64,000 nucleotides of DNA from Comamonas resistens (GCF_030064165.1 NZ_CP125947.1:248001-312000); one strand, 5' to 3'. Shown: positions 8,626 through 17,824, counted from the first letter of the stretch. Made by a program: numbers and translations. The notes: generated from the sequence alone by a model not told the origin.

Positions 8626-9388
8626 GTAGGTCATGCTTTTCCAGAACAAGGCCCGTGCCCAGGTACGCCTGCTGCACGCGGGCGTCGTCGCGTATGGTTT
8701 GCGGCGTACCTTCGGCCAGCAGCTTGCCGCGCACCAGCACGGCCACGCGGTCGGCCTGGCCGAAGACCACATCCATGCTGTGCTCGGTAAACAGCACGCC
8801 CATGCGGCGTTCCTGCGCAATGCGGCGCGTGAGTTCCATCAGTGCCACGCGCTCGCCCGGGGCCATGCCGGCCGTGGGTTCGTCCATCAGCAGCAATTGC
8901 GGGTCATGGGCCAGGGCCATGGCCAGTTCCACACGCTTGACATCGCCATAGGCCAGATCGCTGCAGGAGCGATAGGCCTGAGCCTGCATATTGACCTGGG
9001 ACAGCAAGGCCAGTGCATGATCGCGGCGGTGGCTGGCGGCGCGGGGCCACCAGTGAAAAATCATGCGGTCGGCCGACAGCAGCGCCATCTGCACGTTCTC
9101 GATCACGGTCAGCGAGGCAAAAGTCTGGGCAATCTGGAAGGTGCGGCCCACGCCCAGGCGCCAGATGGCGCGCGGCGGCAGGCCGGTGATGTTTTTGCCA
9201 TTGAGCAGCACCTGGCCGCTGTCGGGCGCCAACTGGCCGCCAACCATATTGAAGGTCGTGCTCTTGCCCGCACCATTGGGGCCAATCAGGGCCAGCAGCT
9301 CACCGGGCTGCAGGGCAAACGATACGCTTTGCACGGCTTTCACGCCGCCAAAGGACTTGCTGATGTTCTCCACCTGCAGCAGGCTCAT
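8615..9388 (-). CDS. livG: Branched-chain amino acid ABC transporter ATPase LivG
   Basis: A 257-residue ABC ATPase. Walker A is GPNGAGKST, Walker B is LLLMDEPTAG, and the family's long insertion between them is present. The usual signature is LAYGDVKRVELAMAL. The start ATG at 9388 overlaps the livHM stop as ATGA, indicating translational coupling. The last residues (DLPSP) and the stop are encoded by the head of the dispersed repeat downstream, so the native C-terminus may have been replaced. It forms the ATPase heterodimer with LivF. Confidence 0.92.
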   Translation of the reverse strand: MSLLQVENISKSFGGVKAVQSVSFALQPGELLALIGPNGAGKSTTFNMVGGQLAPDSGQVLLNGKNITGLPPRAIWRLGVGRTFQIAQTFASLTVIENVQMALLSADRMIFHWWPRAASHRRDHALALLSQVNMQAQAYRSCSDLAYGDVKRVELAMALAHDPQLLLMDEPTAGMAPGERVALMELTRRIAQERRMGVLFTEHSMDVVFGQADRVAVLVRGKLLAEGTPQTIRDDARVQQAYLGTGLVLEKHDLPSP

Positions 9389-11304
9389 GATGCCTCTCCC
9401 TGCGGTTGGGCAGGCCGTAGTCTGGCCCACAGCAACTGGGCATACCCGGCCAGGCCTTGCGGTGCCAGCAGCACCAGGATCAGCATGATGGTGCCCAGCA
9501 GCGCACGCCAGTATTCGGTGTTGCGGGCCACGGTGTCATGCAGCCAGGTAAAGGCCGCTGCGCCCACCACGGGGCCGGCCAGAGTCTGCACGCCGCCCAG
9601 CAGCACCATGACCAGACCATCGACGGACTTCGTGACCGACAGGGCATCGGGCGCCACGCCGCCCTTGCTGAACGCAAACAGCGCGCCTGCCAGGCCTGCG
9701 AACAGGCCGGCAATCACAAACGCCGTCCATTGCACGCGGCGCACATCGATGCCGATCGCATCGGCGCGCAAGGCCGAATCGCGCGCGGCGCGCAGTGCAT
9801 AGCCCAAGGGCGAGAACAGCATGCGCCGCAGCAGCCAGATGCCCAGCGCACACAAGGCCAGGGCGAGCCAGTAGAAGGCCGGTCCATTCGAGGCCCATTC
9901 GGGTGGCCACACGCCGGTCACGCCATTGCTGCCGCCCGTGAAGTCATCCCACTGGAAGACTATGGCCCAGCTGATCTGCGCAAAAGCCAGCGTCAGCATG
10001 GTCAGATAGACGCCCGACAGGCGCACGCAGAACCAGCCGTAGAGCAGGGCGCCGGCAGCAGCCGCCAGCGGCCCCAGCAGCAGGGCGGCAGGCATGGACA
10101 GGTCCAGATTGCGTACCAGCAGCGCGGCGCCATAGGCACCCAGGCCGAAGTAGGCGGCATGGCCGAAGGAGTGCATGCCGCCGGGGCCGAGGATGAAGTG
10201 CAGGCTGGCCGCAAACAGCGCGGCGATGAAGATATCGGTCAGCAGCACGGTGCTGTAGCTGCCGCTATCGCCACTCAAATTGCCGCTCAGCAGTGGCAGC
10301 AGCACCAGGGCAACCAGCAGCGCCACCCAGCCCGAGGTGGCGGCGCGCCCGGAGGGTTGCAGCGGCCGCTCGGGCTCGCCGCCATTGCGGCTCAGCGACT
10401 GAGGCTTGCCCAGCAGTCCCCAGGGTCGCCAGACCAGCACCACGGCCATCACCAGAAACTCGACGACCAGTGTGAGCTTGGAAAACGAAATTTCCACACC
10501 GCCAATTTCCTGCACCCCCAGCCAGATGCAGATGGCCTTGAGCTCGGCCACCAGCAGCGCCGCGATGAATGCACCGGGAATGCTGCCCATGCCGCCCACG
10601 ACCACCACCACAAAGGCTGCGCCAATGGTCAGCATGTCGGCCTCCAGGCTGGCGGGCTCGCGCGGCAGCTGCAGCGCGCCGCCCAGGCCCGCCAGCAGCG
10701 TACCCAGTGCGAAAACGGCGGTGAACAACCAGGCCTGGTTGACACCCAAAGCACCGACCATCTCGCGGTCCTGTGTGGCGGCGCGCACCAGGGTGCCGAA
10801 GCGGGTTCTGGTCAGCAAAAGCGTCAAACCCAACAGCACGCATGGGCCAACAGCTATCAAAAACAGATCGTAGCAGGGGAACTGGCGGCCCAGGATCTCG
10901 ATCGAACCTTCCAGTCCTGCAGCACGCGGGCCGAACAGCTCTTCCGGCCCCCACAGCCACAGAGTGGCATCCTTGATGACCAGCACCAGTGCAAATGTGG
11001 CCAGCAACTGAAACAGCTCGGGCGACTTGTAGATGCGGCGCAGCAGCGCCATCTCGGTGATGGCCCCCAGCACGCCGCAGGCCAGCGGAGCCAGCAGCAG
11101 CGCGGGCCAGAAGCCGATATGGGGAGAGAGCTGATCCACGCTGCTGTAGGCGATGAAAGCCCCCAGCATGTAGAACGAGCCATGGGCGAAGTTGATGGTA
11201 CGGGTGACGCCAAAGATCAGCGACAGTCCGACCGACACCAGAAATAGCGACGATGCGCTGGCCAGCCCGTTGAGCAATTGGGCCAGCAGGCCGGATGCGC
11301 TCAT
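9385..11304 (-). CDS. Fused LivH-LivM branched-chain amino acid permease
   Basis: One 639-residue protein carries both permease subunits. Residues about 1-290 are LivH-like (LLAQLLNGLASASSLFLVSV, then VTRTINFAHGSFYMLGAF). After a hydrophilic linker around 290-320 (KPQSLSRNGGEPERPLQP), residues about 325-625 are LivM-like (GPGGMHSFGHAAYFGLGAYG, ALRAARDSALRADAIGIDVR). It forms the channel for an uptake system energised by LivG and LivF. The separate-gene state is commoner; fused forms occur in some betaproteobacteria. The start at 11304 follows a GGAG-like site. Confidence 0.9.
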   Translation of the reverse strand: MSASGLLAQLLNGLASASSLFLVSVGLSLIFGVTRTINFAHGSFYMLGAFIAYSSVDQLSPHIGFWPALLLAPLACGVLGAITEMALLRRIYKSPELFQLLATFALVLVIKDATLWLWGPEELFGPRAAGLEGSIEILGRQFPCYDLFLIAVGPCVLLGLTLLLTRTRFGTLVRAATQDREMVGALGVNQAWLFTAVFALGTLLAGLGGALQLPREPASLEADMLTIGAAFVVVVVGGMGSIPGAFIAALLVAELKAICIWLGVQEIGGVEISFSKLTLVVEFLVMAVVLVWRPWGLLGKPQSLSRNGGEPERPLQPSGRAATSGWVALLVALVLLPLLSGNLSGDSGSYSTVLLTDIFIAALFAASLHFILGPGGMHSFGHAAYFGLGAYGAALLVRNLDLSMPAALLLGPLAAAAGALLYGWFCVRLSGVYLTMLTLAFAQISWAIVFQWDDFTGGSNGVTGVWPPEWASNGPAFYWLALALCALGIWLLRRMLFSPLGYALRAARDSALRADAIGIDVRRVQWTAFVIAGLFAGLAGALFAFSKGGVAPDALSVTKSVDGLVMVLLGGVQTLAGPVVGAAAFTWLHDTVARNTEYWRALLGTIMLILVLLAPQGLAGYAQLLWARLRPAQPQGEAS

Positions 11305-11359
11305 GCGGCGGTGCTCCTGTTCATCAGCTTGTCTCCTTGCACAGATGGGTGCAGATGCG

Positions 11360-11386
11360 AAAAAGCCACCCTTCGCGGGTGGCTTG
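11360..11386 (-). terminator. Hairpin terminator between livK and livHM
   Basis: On the minus strand, AAGCCACCC and GGGTGGCTT pair around a short loop and are followed by a run of T. It lies just past livK and before livHM, where partial termination would give more binding protein than permease. Confidence 0.75.
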
Positions 11387-11408
11387 TCCATTTTCGCAAA
11401 AGCGGCGC

Positions 11409-12611
11409 TCAGTTGGCAGTTGCCGGACGCAGCTTTTTCACTTCGTCGTCGCTGGGCTGGTAGTTCTTGCCGTCGGCATAGCGGTAGTCGACCAGCACGC
11501 CACGGCCCAGCTTGCTGTCGTAGGCCGTCTTGCCTATGTAGGCGCCCATGGTGGACTGGTTGTCCTGTGCGCGATAGGTGATGGGGCCGAATGGCGTGTT
11601 CACCTCCAGGCCCTTGAAGGCGGCGATCAGTTTCTCGGTATCGGGGTCGCCATGGGTCTTGCGCAGGCCTGCGGCAATCGACTGGATGGCGTTGTAGCCC
11701 ACGATGGTGCCCAGGCGCGGGTAGTCCTTGAACCTGGCCTGATAGGCCTTGAGGAAGGCGCTGTGCTCGGGCGTGTTGATCGAATACCAGGGGTAGCCGG
11801 TTACGGTCCAGCCCACGGGCGCTTCTTTCTTGAGCGGGTCCAGGTATTCGGGCTCGGCCGTCAGCAGGCCCACGACCTCACGGCCCTTGAACAGACCGCG
11901 CGTATTGCCCTCGCGCACGAACTTGCCCAGGTCGGTGGCAAACAGCACGTTGAAGATGGCATCGGGCTTGGCGTCGGCAAGCGCCTGCACCACGGAGCCG
12001 GCGTCGATCTTGCCCAGCGCGGGTGCCTGCTCGGCCACGAATTCGATATCGGGCTGCTTCTCCTTCATCAGCTTCTTGAAGGTGGCAATAGCGGACTGGC
12101 CGTATTCGTAGTTGGGGTAGACGATGGCCCAGCGTTTTTTCTTGAGCTTGAGCGCTTCTTCCACCAGCATGGCCGTCTGCATATAGGTGGAGCCGCGCAG
12201 GCGATAGGTGTAGTGGTTGCCGCTGGCCCAAACCACCTTGTCGGTCAGCGTCTCGGAAGCCAGGAAAAAGCGCTTTTTCTGCTTGGCGTAGTCGGTCAGC
12301 GCCAGGCCTACGTGTGACAGAAAGCTGCCCGTGAGCACATCGATCTTTTCGCGCGTGTACAGCTCCTCGGCGGCACGCACGGCATCTCCCGGCGTGGCGT
12401 TGTCGTCGCGCACGATCAGCTGCAGCTTCTTGCCTGCAATGCCGCCTGCGGCATTGACCTGCTCCACGGCCAGCTCCATGCCTTTTTTATAGGGTTCCAG
12501 GAAGGCGGGCTGGGCCTTGTAGCTATTGATCTCGCCAATCTTGATGACGCCTTGCGCCCAGGCGGGCATTGCGGCCAGTGTCAGCAGGGGCAGGGTCCAG
12601 CGCAGCTGCAT
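11409..12611 (-). CDS. ABC transporter substrate-binding protein, LivK type
   Basis: A 400-residue periplasmic binding protein. A signal peptide (MQLRWTLPLLTLAAMPAWAQ) precedes a mature part beginning GVIKIGEINSYKAQPAF, the strand typical of Leu/Ile/Val-binding proteins. Conserved landmarks include GGIAGKKLQLIVRDDNATPGDAVRAAEEL. It delivers its ligand to the LivHM permease encoded next. Related proteins bind branched-chain amino acids, short amides or aromatic acids, so the ligand is open. The start at 12611 has a GAGGAGAAAG ribosome-binding site. Confidence 0.9.
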   Translation of the reverse strand: MQLRWTLPLLTLAAMPAWAQGVIKIGEINSYKAQPAFLEPYKKGMELAVEQVNAAGGIAGKKLQLIVRDDNATPGDAVRAAEELYTREKIDVLTGSFLSHVGLALTDYAKQKKRFFLASETLTDKVVWASGNHYTYRLRGSTYMQTAMLVEEALKLKKKRWAIVYPNYEYGQSAIATFKKLMKEKQPDIEFVAEQAPALGKIDAGSVVQALADAKPDAIFNVLFATDLGKFVREGNTRGLFKGREVVGLLTAEPEYLDPLKKEAPVGWTVTGYPWYSINTPEHSAFLKAYQARFKDYPRLGTIVGYNAIQSIAAGLRKTHGDPDTEKLIAAFKGLEVNTPFGPITYRAQDNQSTMGAYIGKTAYDSKLGRGVLVDYRYADGKNYQPSDDEVKKLRPATAN

Positions 12612-13002
12612 TGTCTTTCTCCTCGGTGGCGAGTGTGCGGCCATGGCCGGGTGTGCGCATGCCGCTCTCGATTATTAATGCTCAGATTGAGTATTAGTAT
12701 GGACAAATAAAGCGCTTTCATCAAAGCGCAGAGAGAGGGGCATCGTAGAACAGTGCTTTGCACGCGTCAAGAATGCAACATGGCAGGCCCACCGCCAGAG
12801 GCGTCATTCTGCTTATCACTAATCGGTATCAAGACATTGGCAGGTAACACAACCGTTTTATGCCATCTTGCGGGACAATACAGGCAAGTCCCGCTTGGCA
12901 ACCGGCAGCCAAAGCGCTAGCAGCCACTTTGCTGTTGCGCCCCGCCAGCCCAGCATTTGCCGCGCAGGTTTTCTGCTCCCAGTTTTTATTTTCAGACGAA
13001 TC
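12612..13002. promoter_or_regulatory. Divergent control region livK / fpr (391 bp)
   Basis: The region holds an AT-rich stretch near livK and a near-perfect palindrome, TAATGCTCA (12676-12684) with TGAGTATTA (12688-12696), one mismatch across a 3-nt centre. It lies about 65 nt upstream of the livK start, where an operator would fit. Nothing coding is supported in the rest. Confidence 0.5.
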
Positions 13003-13776
13003 ATGAGTGCTTTTCTCGAAGAACGCGTGCTGTCCGTCCACCACTGGACCGACCGTCTTTTCTCTTTCACGACGACCCGCGATACCTCGCTGCGCTTTTC
13101 CAACGGCCACTTCACCATGATTGGCCTGAAGGTGGACGGCAAGAATCTGCTGCGTGCCTATTCCATCGCCAGCCCCAACTACGAAGAACATCTGGAGTTC
13201 CTGTCCATCAAGGTGCCTGACGGCCCTCTGACCTCCAAGCTGCAGAACATCAAGGTGGGCGACACCATCATCGTGGGCAAGAAGCCCACGGGTACGCTGC
13301 TGATCGACTATCTGCTGCCCGGCAAGAACCTCTACATGATAGGCACCGGCACCGGCCTGGCCCCCTGGCTGTCCGTGGCGCGCGACCCCGAAACCTACGA
13401 CAAGTTCGAGAAGGTGGTGGTGGTGCACGGCGTGCGTCAAGTCAACGAACTGGCATATCAGGAACTGTTCGAGAAGGAACTGCCCGAGCATGAGTTCCTG
13501 GGCGAGATCGTCAAGGACCAACTGGTCTACTACCCCACGGTGACGCGCGAGCCTTTCCGTAACCACGGCCGCATCTCCACCCAGATCAACAACGGCACCT
13601 TCCCCCAGAACATCGGCCTGCCCGATCTCAACCCCGAGACCGACCGCGTCATGCTCTGCGGCAGCCCTGCCATGCTGTCCGAACTCAAGGAACTGCTGGA
13701 GAAGCGCGGCTTCAAGGAAGGCAATACCACCACGCCTGGTGACTTCGTCATCGAGCGCGCCTTCGTCGAGAAGTAA
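13003..13776 (+). CDS. fpr: Ferredoxin-NADP reductase
   Basis: A 257-residue FAD-dependent reductase of the bacterial Fpr type. The FAD-binding barrel contains RAYSIASP near residue 50, and the NADP-binding half has MIGTGTGLAPWLSV near 115. The C-terminus ends FVIERAFVEK, as in subclass I bacterial enzymes with an aromatic residue shortly before the end. It moves electrons between NADPH and ferredoxin or flavodoxin and takes part in oxidative-stress responses and Fe-S metabolism. The start at 13003 gives the usual family length. Confidence 0.93.
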   Translation: MSAFLEERVLSVHHWTDRLFSFTTTRDTSLRFSNGHFTMIGLKVDGKNLLRAYSIASPNYEEHLEFLSIKVPDGPLTSKLQNIKVGDTIIVGKKPTGTLLIDYLLPGKNLYMIGTGTGLAPWLSVARDPETYDKFEKVVVVHGVRQVNELAYQELFEKELPEHEFLGEIVKDQLVYYPTVTREPFRNHGRISTQINNGTFPQNIGLPDLNPETDRVMLCGSPAMLSELKELLEKRGFKEGNTTTPGDFVIERAFVEK

Positions 13777-13811
13777 GCGTCAGCGCCGAGCTCTGCTCGG
13801 CGCTCCGCCCC

Positions 13812-13857
13812 AAGCCACGCCCCGGTCTCTGTGAAAGAGACTGGGCGTGGCTTTTTT
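13812..13857 (+). terminator. Rho-independent terminator after fpr
   Basis: AAGCCACGCCC pairs with GGGCGTGGCTT and an inner stem GTCTCT/AGAGAC, followed by six T. A strong hairpin 35 bp past the fpr stop. Confidence 0.9.
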
Positions 13858-13869
13858 GATGGCCAAGCT

Positions 13870-14817
13870 TCAGTTCTTGAGGGCAACCGAAGGCACGCCG
13901 AACGGCAGCAGGCCGCTGACGCTGCGGTTGGTGTTTTCGGCCAGAAAGTCCAGCAGCGCCCGCACGCGCGCCGGCATGAACTGGCGCGAGGGCATGGTGG
14001 CATAGAGCGTGAAGACGCCGGTGGTCCACTCGGGTAGCAACTGCACCAACTGGCCTTCGCACAGGGCGCGGGCGATCAGATCCGAGGGCTGGGCGCTGAT
14101 GCCCGCGCCATCGAGGGTGGCGCGCAGCAAGGTGCCCGTGTGGTTGGCCACCAGCAGCGGCGTCACGAGCACTTCCTCTTCGGGCCTTGTGTTGTCGATG
14201 CGACGCAGGCGCAGCATATAGCCGCGTGCAAAAGCGTAGCTGCGCAGCAGCATCTGGTGCTGCGCGAGGTCCTGTGGCGTGCGCGGCGTGCCATGCTGCT
14301 CCAGATAGCGGGGAGAGGCGCAGACCATGCCGTAGGTGCTGACGATGGGGCGCGCGATCACATTGGCGTCATAGCCTTCGGCGGCACTGACAAAGGTGAT
14401 GTCGTATTCGCCCAGCGCAGCCTCGGTCGAGGATTCGACGACCACCTCGATAGACACCTTGGGATAGATCTGGTGAAACTCCGTCACCAGCGGCGCAAGA
14501 ATATGCTCGGCGAAAACGGGCGGCATGAGCACGCGCACCAGGCCCGACAGCTCGGCCGTGTGCGCCTGGGCCATGGAAAAAGCATCATCCACCTCGACCA
14601 GAATGCCGCGCACGCGCTGCAGATAGGCCTCGCCCGCCTCCGTCAAGGTCACGCTGCGCGTGGTGCGCTGCATCAAGCGGGTACCCAGATGCTGCTCCAG
14701 GTCGGCAACCAGCCGGGTGACGGTGGGCACGGACATATCCAGTTTGCGTGCAGCCGCAGAGAAGCCGCCTTCATCGGCAACGGACTGGAAGACACGCATG
14801 GTGAGCAGACGATCCAT
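13870..14817 (-). CDS. LysR family regulator
   Basis: A 315-residue LysR-type protein: HTH MDRLLTMRVFQSVADEGGFSAAARKLDMSV in two segments, linker LVADLEQHLGTRLMQRTTRSV, then the effector domain (LVRVLMPPVFAEHILAPLVTE). It belongs to the broad CrgA/DmlR-like subgroup judged by RTTRSVTLTEAG. It is convergent with fpr and codirectional with the BrkB-type gene whose coding region lies just upstream. No obvious target can be assigned. Confidence 0.88.
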   Translation of the reverse strand: MDRLLTMRVFQSVADEGGFSAAARKLDMSVPTVTRLVADLEQHLGTRLMQRTTRSVTLTEAGEAYLQRVRGILVEVDDAFSMAQAHTAELSGLVRVLMPPVFAEHILAPLVTEFHQIYPKVSIEVVVESSTEAALGEYDITFVSAAEGYDANVIARPIVSTYGMVCASPRYLEQHGTPRTPQDLAQHQMLLRSYAFARGYMLRLRRIDNTRPEEEVLVTPLLVANHTGTLLRATLDGAGISAQPSDLIARALCEGQLVQLLPEWTTGVFTLYATMPSRQFMPARVRALLDFLAENTNRSVSGLLPFGVPSVALKN

Positions 14818-14838
14818 GAGGTGATGCTCTTATTGAAT

Positions 14839-14880
14839 GGATAGCGCTTATCGTAAGCAGATAAAGGGCTGGAGGCCTGT
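14839..14880 (+). repeat. TGATAGC-family repeat (diverged)
   Basis: GGATAGCGCTTATCGTAAGC followed by GGGCTGGAGGCCTG matches the long form of the dispersed repeat (compare 17850-17897). It fills the gap between the BrkB-type gene's stop and the LysR start. Confidence 0.5.
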
Positions 14881-15864
14881 TTAGATGTTTTCCCCGGCGT
14901 GCTCGGGCAGGCGCTCCGACCCCGTGGCTTCGGACTTGCCCGGTTTGCCGCGCAGCGCAAATGGTTTGTGGAATTTCACCCCGGCGCGGCTGCAGGCCTT
15001 GGCCGTGGCTGCAGAGAACAGCAAGATGGCCGAGGTGAAGTAGAACCACATCAGCACCACCACCAGCGAGCCCGCTGCGCCATAGGCCGAAACCACGGCA
15101 GCGGTGGACAGATACCAGGCCAGGGCCTGCTTGCCGACGGTAAAGAGTATGGCGCCCATGATGGAGCCCAGCAGCAGGTACTTCAGGGTCGGCTTGAGGC
15201 CGGCCCCCATGCGCATCAGCCCCAGGAACAGCAGCACCTCGATGCCGAAGGAAATGCTTTCGTTGATCAAGCCCACCAGCGGGCCCAGCGGCACCAGTTG
15301 CAGCTCGTCATTGGCCCATTTGGTGACCATCTGGATGACGGTGGACAGCACCATGGACACCAGCAGCAAAAAGCCCAGCCCGGCCACATAGCTGAGGCCC
15401 CGCAGGCGCGAGACCGCCATGCTCCACCAGGCGGCCTTGGTCTTGGGCACAGGCTCCTCGCCCATGGACCAGAGCTTGTCCAGCGAGGCCTGCAGCTCCA
15501 CGAACACGCCGGTAGCGCCCGAGAGCATCATCACCAGGCCGAGGATGGAGGCCAGAGACCCTTCACTCGAGCTCTTGGCACTGGATAGCGCGCTCTGAAT
15601 CACCTGGGCCGCGCGCTCGCCCACAACGCCTTGCACCTGCTGAATCAGCGTGCTTTCCACATAGCTGCGGTCCATCCACCAGCCCAGCAGGCCGACCACG
15701 GCCAGCAGCAGTGGCGCCAGACTCAGCATGCCGTAGAAGGACATGGCGGCGCTCATACGCAGACCGTCGGCCTGCAGCCAGAGCTGCACGGCGTCTATCA
15801 GCGGCTGAAAGGGTTTGCTCCAGCGCATCAGGCGCTGTTTCCACAAAGAAAAATCCAGAGGCAT
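14881..15864 (-). CDS. YihY/BrkB family inner-membrane protein
   Basis: A 327-residue polytopic protein of the YihY (virulence factor BrkB) family. Visible signatures are MSFYGMLSLAPLLLAVVGLLG near residue 35, AYGAAGSLVVVLMWFY near 245 and about six hydrophobic helices. The family was wrongly called RNase BN; its actual role is unknown. I chose ATG 15864 (MPLDFSLWKQRLMRW) over a start 87 codons upstream, because the upstream segment contains a dispersed repeat and looks non-coding. The C-terminal tail is basic and hydrophilic. Confidence 0.87.
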   Translation of the reverse strand: MPLDFSLWKQRLMRWSKPFQPLIDAVQLWLQADGLRMSAAMSFYGMLSLAPLLLAVVGLLGWWMDRSYVESTLIQQVQGVVGERAAQVIQSALSSAKSSSEGSLASILGLVMMLSGATGVFVELQASLDKLWSMGEEPVPKTKAAWWSMAVSRLRGLSYVAGLGFLLLVSMVLSTVIQMVTKWANDELQLVPLGPLVGLINESISFGIEVLLFLGLMRMGAGLKPTLKYLLLGSIMGAILFTVGKQALAWYLSTAAVVSAYGAAGSLVVVLMWFYFTSAILLFSAATAKACSRAGVKFHKPFALRGKPGKSEATGSERLPEHAGENI

Positions 15865-16243
15865 AAGGCATTGTGTCCGCAAGCGCTGTAATTCCCCTGT
15901 CAGCCCAGGCCGCCCCTGGCTGCTGCCTGCATGGGGCTTAAGCCGCTGTCGGATATAGAAATCATCAAAATTGATAGCGCATTGCGCATGTTCCATCTTG
16001 AGATTCTGATGGAATTTTTTTGAAAGCTCTATTCGGCAAGCGGAAGATGCTACTGTTTTTGAAATATCGGCTTTGTTGGCGTTCTCTGTTTGCCGGGGAT
16101 GAGTACCCGGGTTTGTACTAGTCAACTACGCTGGAGTCTGCTGCGTGAGCGTGGTTCACTTCGGGTTTGCACCGATTACGGTGCAAGCATTGAACGATAA
16201 GAAACGTCGCCTTCCGGGCGGCACCGCACGACGAGACATTCCC
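15865..16243. promoter_or_regulatory. Divergent region brkB / CoA-transferase (379 bp)
   Basis: It contains a TGATAGC-family repeat (TTGATAGCGCATTGCGCA at 15971-15988) and a perfect 8-bp palindrome, TTGCACCG (16167-16174) with CGGTGCAA (16179-16186), 58 nt before the CoA-transferase start. The palindrome is a plausible operator or leader hairpin. No gene is supported here. Confidence 0.45.
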
Positions 16244-17809
16244 ATGCACACCACTTTCACCCAGGCATCCCCCGCGGATCGCGTGCTTTGCGCGGCCCTG
16301 CGCGAACGCATCATGACGGCCGACCAGGCGGCCAGCCTGATCCAGTCCGGCATGACGCTGGGCATGAGCGGCTTCACGCCCGCAGGCGCACCCAAGGCCG
16401 TGCCCCAGGCGCTGGCGCGCCGCATCGAGGAGCAGAACGCCAACGGCGGCAATTTCCGCATCAGCCTGTGGACCGGCGCGTCCACCTCGGCAGAGCTGGA
16501 CGGGGCTCTGGCCAAGGTGCACGGCATAGAGCGCCGCCTGCCCTATCAAAGCGACCCCACGGTGCGCAAAGAGATCAACGAGGGGCGCATGCAGTATGTG
16601 GATATCCACCTGTCCCATGTGGCGCAGTACGTGTGGTTCGGTTTCCTTGGTCACCTCGATGTGGCGGTGATCGAGGTGGCAGGCATCCTGCCCGATGGGC
16701 GCCTGATTCCATCGACCTCGGTGGGCAACAACAAGACCTGGCTGGAGCAGGCCGACAAGATCATTCTGGAGGTCAACAGCGCCCAGCCCGCCGAGCTGGA
16801 AGGCATGCACGATATCTACTACGGCGCCGCCGTGCCGCCCCGGCGCAAGCCCATTCCCATGGAGCACCCGTTCGACCGCATCGGCGAGCCCTATCTGCAC
16901 TGCGATATGAGCAAGGTGATTGCCGTGGTGCCCACGGCCCAGCGCGACAGGCTGGCGGCCTTCACGGCACCCGACGAGGACTCCCGGCGCATTGCCGAGC
17001 ACATCATCGACTTTCTGCAGCACGAGGTGAAAGTGGGCCGCCTGCCGCCCGAGCTGCTGCCGTTGCAGTCGGGCGTGGGCAATATCGCCAACGCCGTGCT
17101 GGCGGGCCTCAACAACGGCCCGTTCGAGCATCTGAACGCCTATACCGAGGTGCTGCAGGACGGCATGCTGGACATGCTGGAGTCGGGCAAGCTCGATACC
17201 GCATCGACGACCTCGCTGGCGCTCAGCCCCGCAGCCATGGAGCGCTTCCTTGCCAATATCGAGTTCTACCGCCAGCGCATCATGCTGCGCCCGCAGGAGA
17301 TCTCCAACCATCCCGAGCTGATACGCCGCATGGGCCTGATCTCGATGAATGCGCTGATCGAGGCCGATATGTACGGCAACGTCAACAGCACGCACATCAT
17401 GGGCTCGTCCATCATGAATGGCATAGGCGGCAGCGGTGACTTTGCGCGCAATGCCTATCTGTCCATCTTCATGACGCCGTCCACGGCCAAGGGCGGCAAG
17501 ATCAGCTGCATCGTGCCCATGGTGTCTCACGTCGATCACACCGAGCATGACGTGCAGGTCATAGTCACCGAGCAAGGTCTGGCCGATCTGCGCGGGCTGG
17601 CTCCCGTGCAGCGCGCGCGCCTGGTCATCGAAAAATGCGTGCATCCCGACTACAAGGACGCCATGACCGACTATCTGGACCGTGCCCTGCAAGGCGCGCC
17701 GGGCAAGCACACACCGCATCTGCTGGACGAAGCCTATGCATGGCACCAGCGCTACCTCAAGACCGGCACCATGCAGCCAGAGCAGCAACCGGCGCTGCGT
17801 CTGGCCTGA
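16244..17809 (+). CDS. Acetyl-CoA hydrolase/CoA-transferase family protein
   Basis: A 521-residue enzyme of the acetyl-CoA hydrolase/transferase family (AarC/Ach1 type). An N-terminal domain begins RIMTADQAASLIQSGMTLGMSGF. The active-site region has the conserved VTEQGLADLRGL and IGGSGDFARNAYLSIF. Members transfer CoA between succinate or propionate and acetate, supporting acetate use or overflow; strict hydrolases are rarer. I chose ATG 16244 because the upstream frame crosses the palindrome at 16167. A bidirectional terminator follows. Confidence 0.88.
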   Translation: MHTTFTQASPADRVLCAALRERIMTADQAASLIQSGMTLGMSGFTPAGAPKAVPQALARRIEEQNANGGNFRISLWTGASTSAELDGALAKVHGIERRLPYQSDPTVRKEINEGRMQYVDIHLSHVAQYVWFGFLGHLDVAVIEVAGILPDGRLIPSTSVGNNKTWLEQADKIILEVNSAQPAELEGMHDIYYGAAVPPRRKPIPMEHPFDRIGEPYLHCDMSKVIAVVPTAQRDRLAAFTAPDEDSRRIAEHIIDFLQHEVKVGRLPPELLPLQSGVGNIANAVLAGLNNGPFEHLNAYTEVLQDGMLDMLESGKLDTASTTSLALSPAAMERFLANIEFYRQRIMLRPQEISNHPELIRRMGLISMNALIEADMYGNVNSTHIMGSSIMNGIGGSGDFARNAYLSIFMTPSTAKGGKISCIVPMVSHVDHTEHDVQVIVTEQGLADLRGLAPVQRARLVIEKCVHPDYKDAMTDYLDRALQGAPGKHTPHLLDEAYAWHQRYLKTGTMQPEQQPALRLA

Positions 17810-17824
17810 AGCCAACAAAAAAAG

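Noticed and set aside
9457..11247. 596-codon plus-strand frame opposite livHM
   Set aside because: Gln/His-rich shadow of the permease gene.
16118..17818. Long minus-strand frame opposite the CoA-transferase gene
   Set aside because: Antisense shadow of a gene with clear family motifs.
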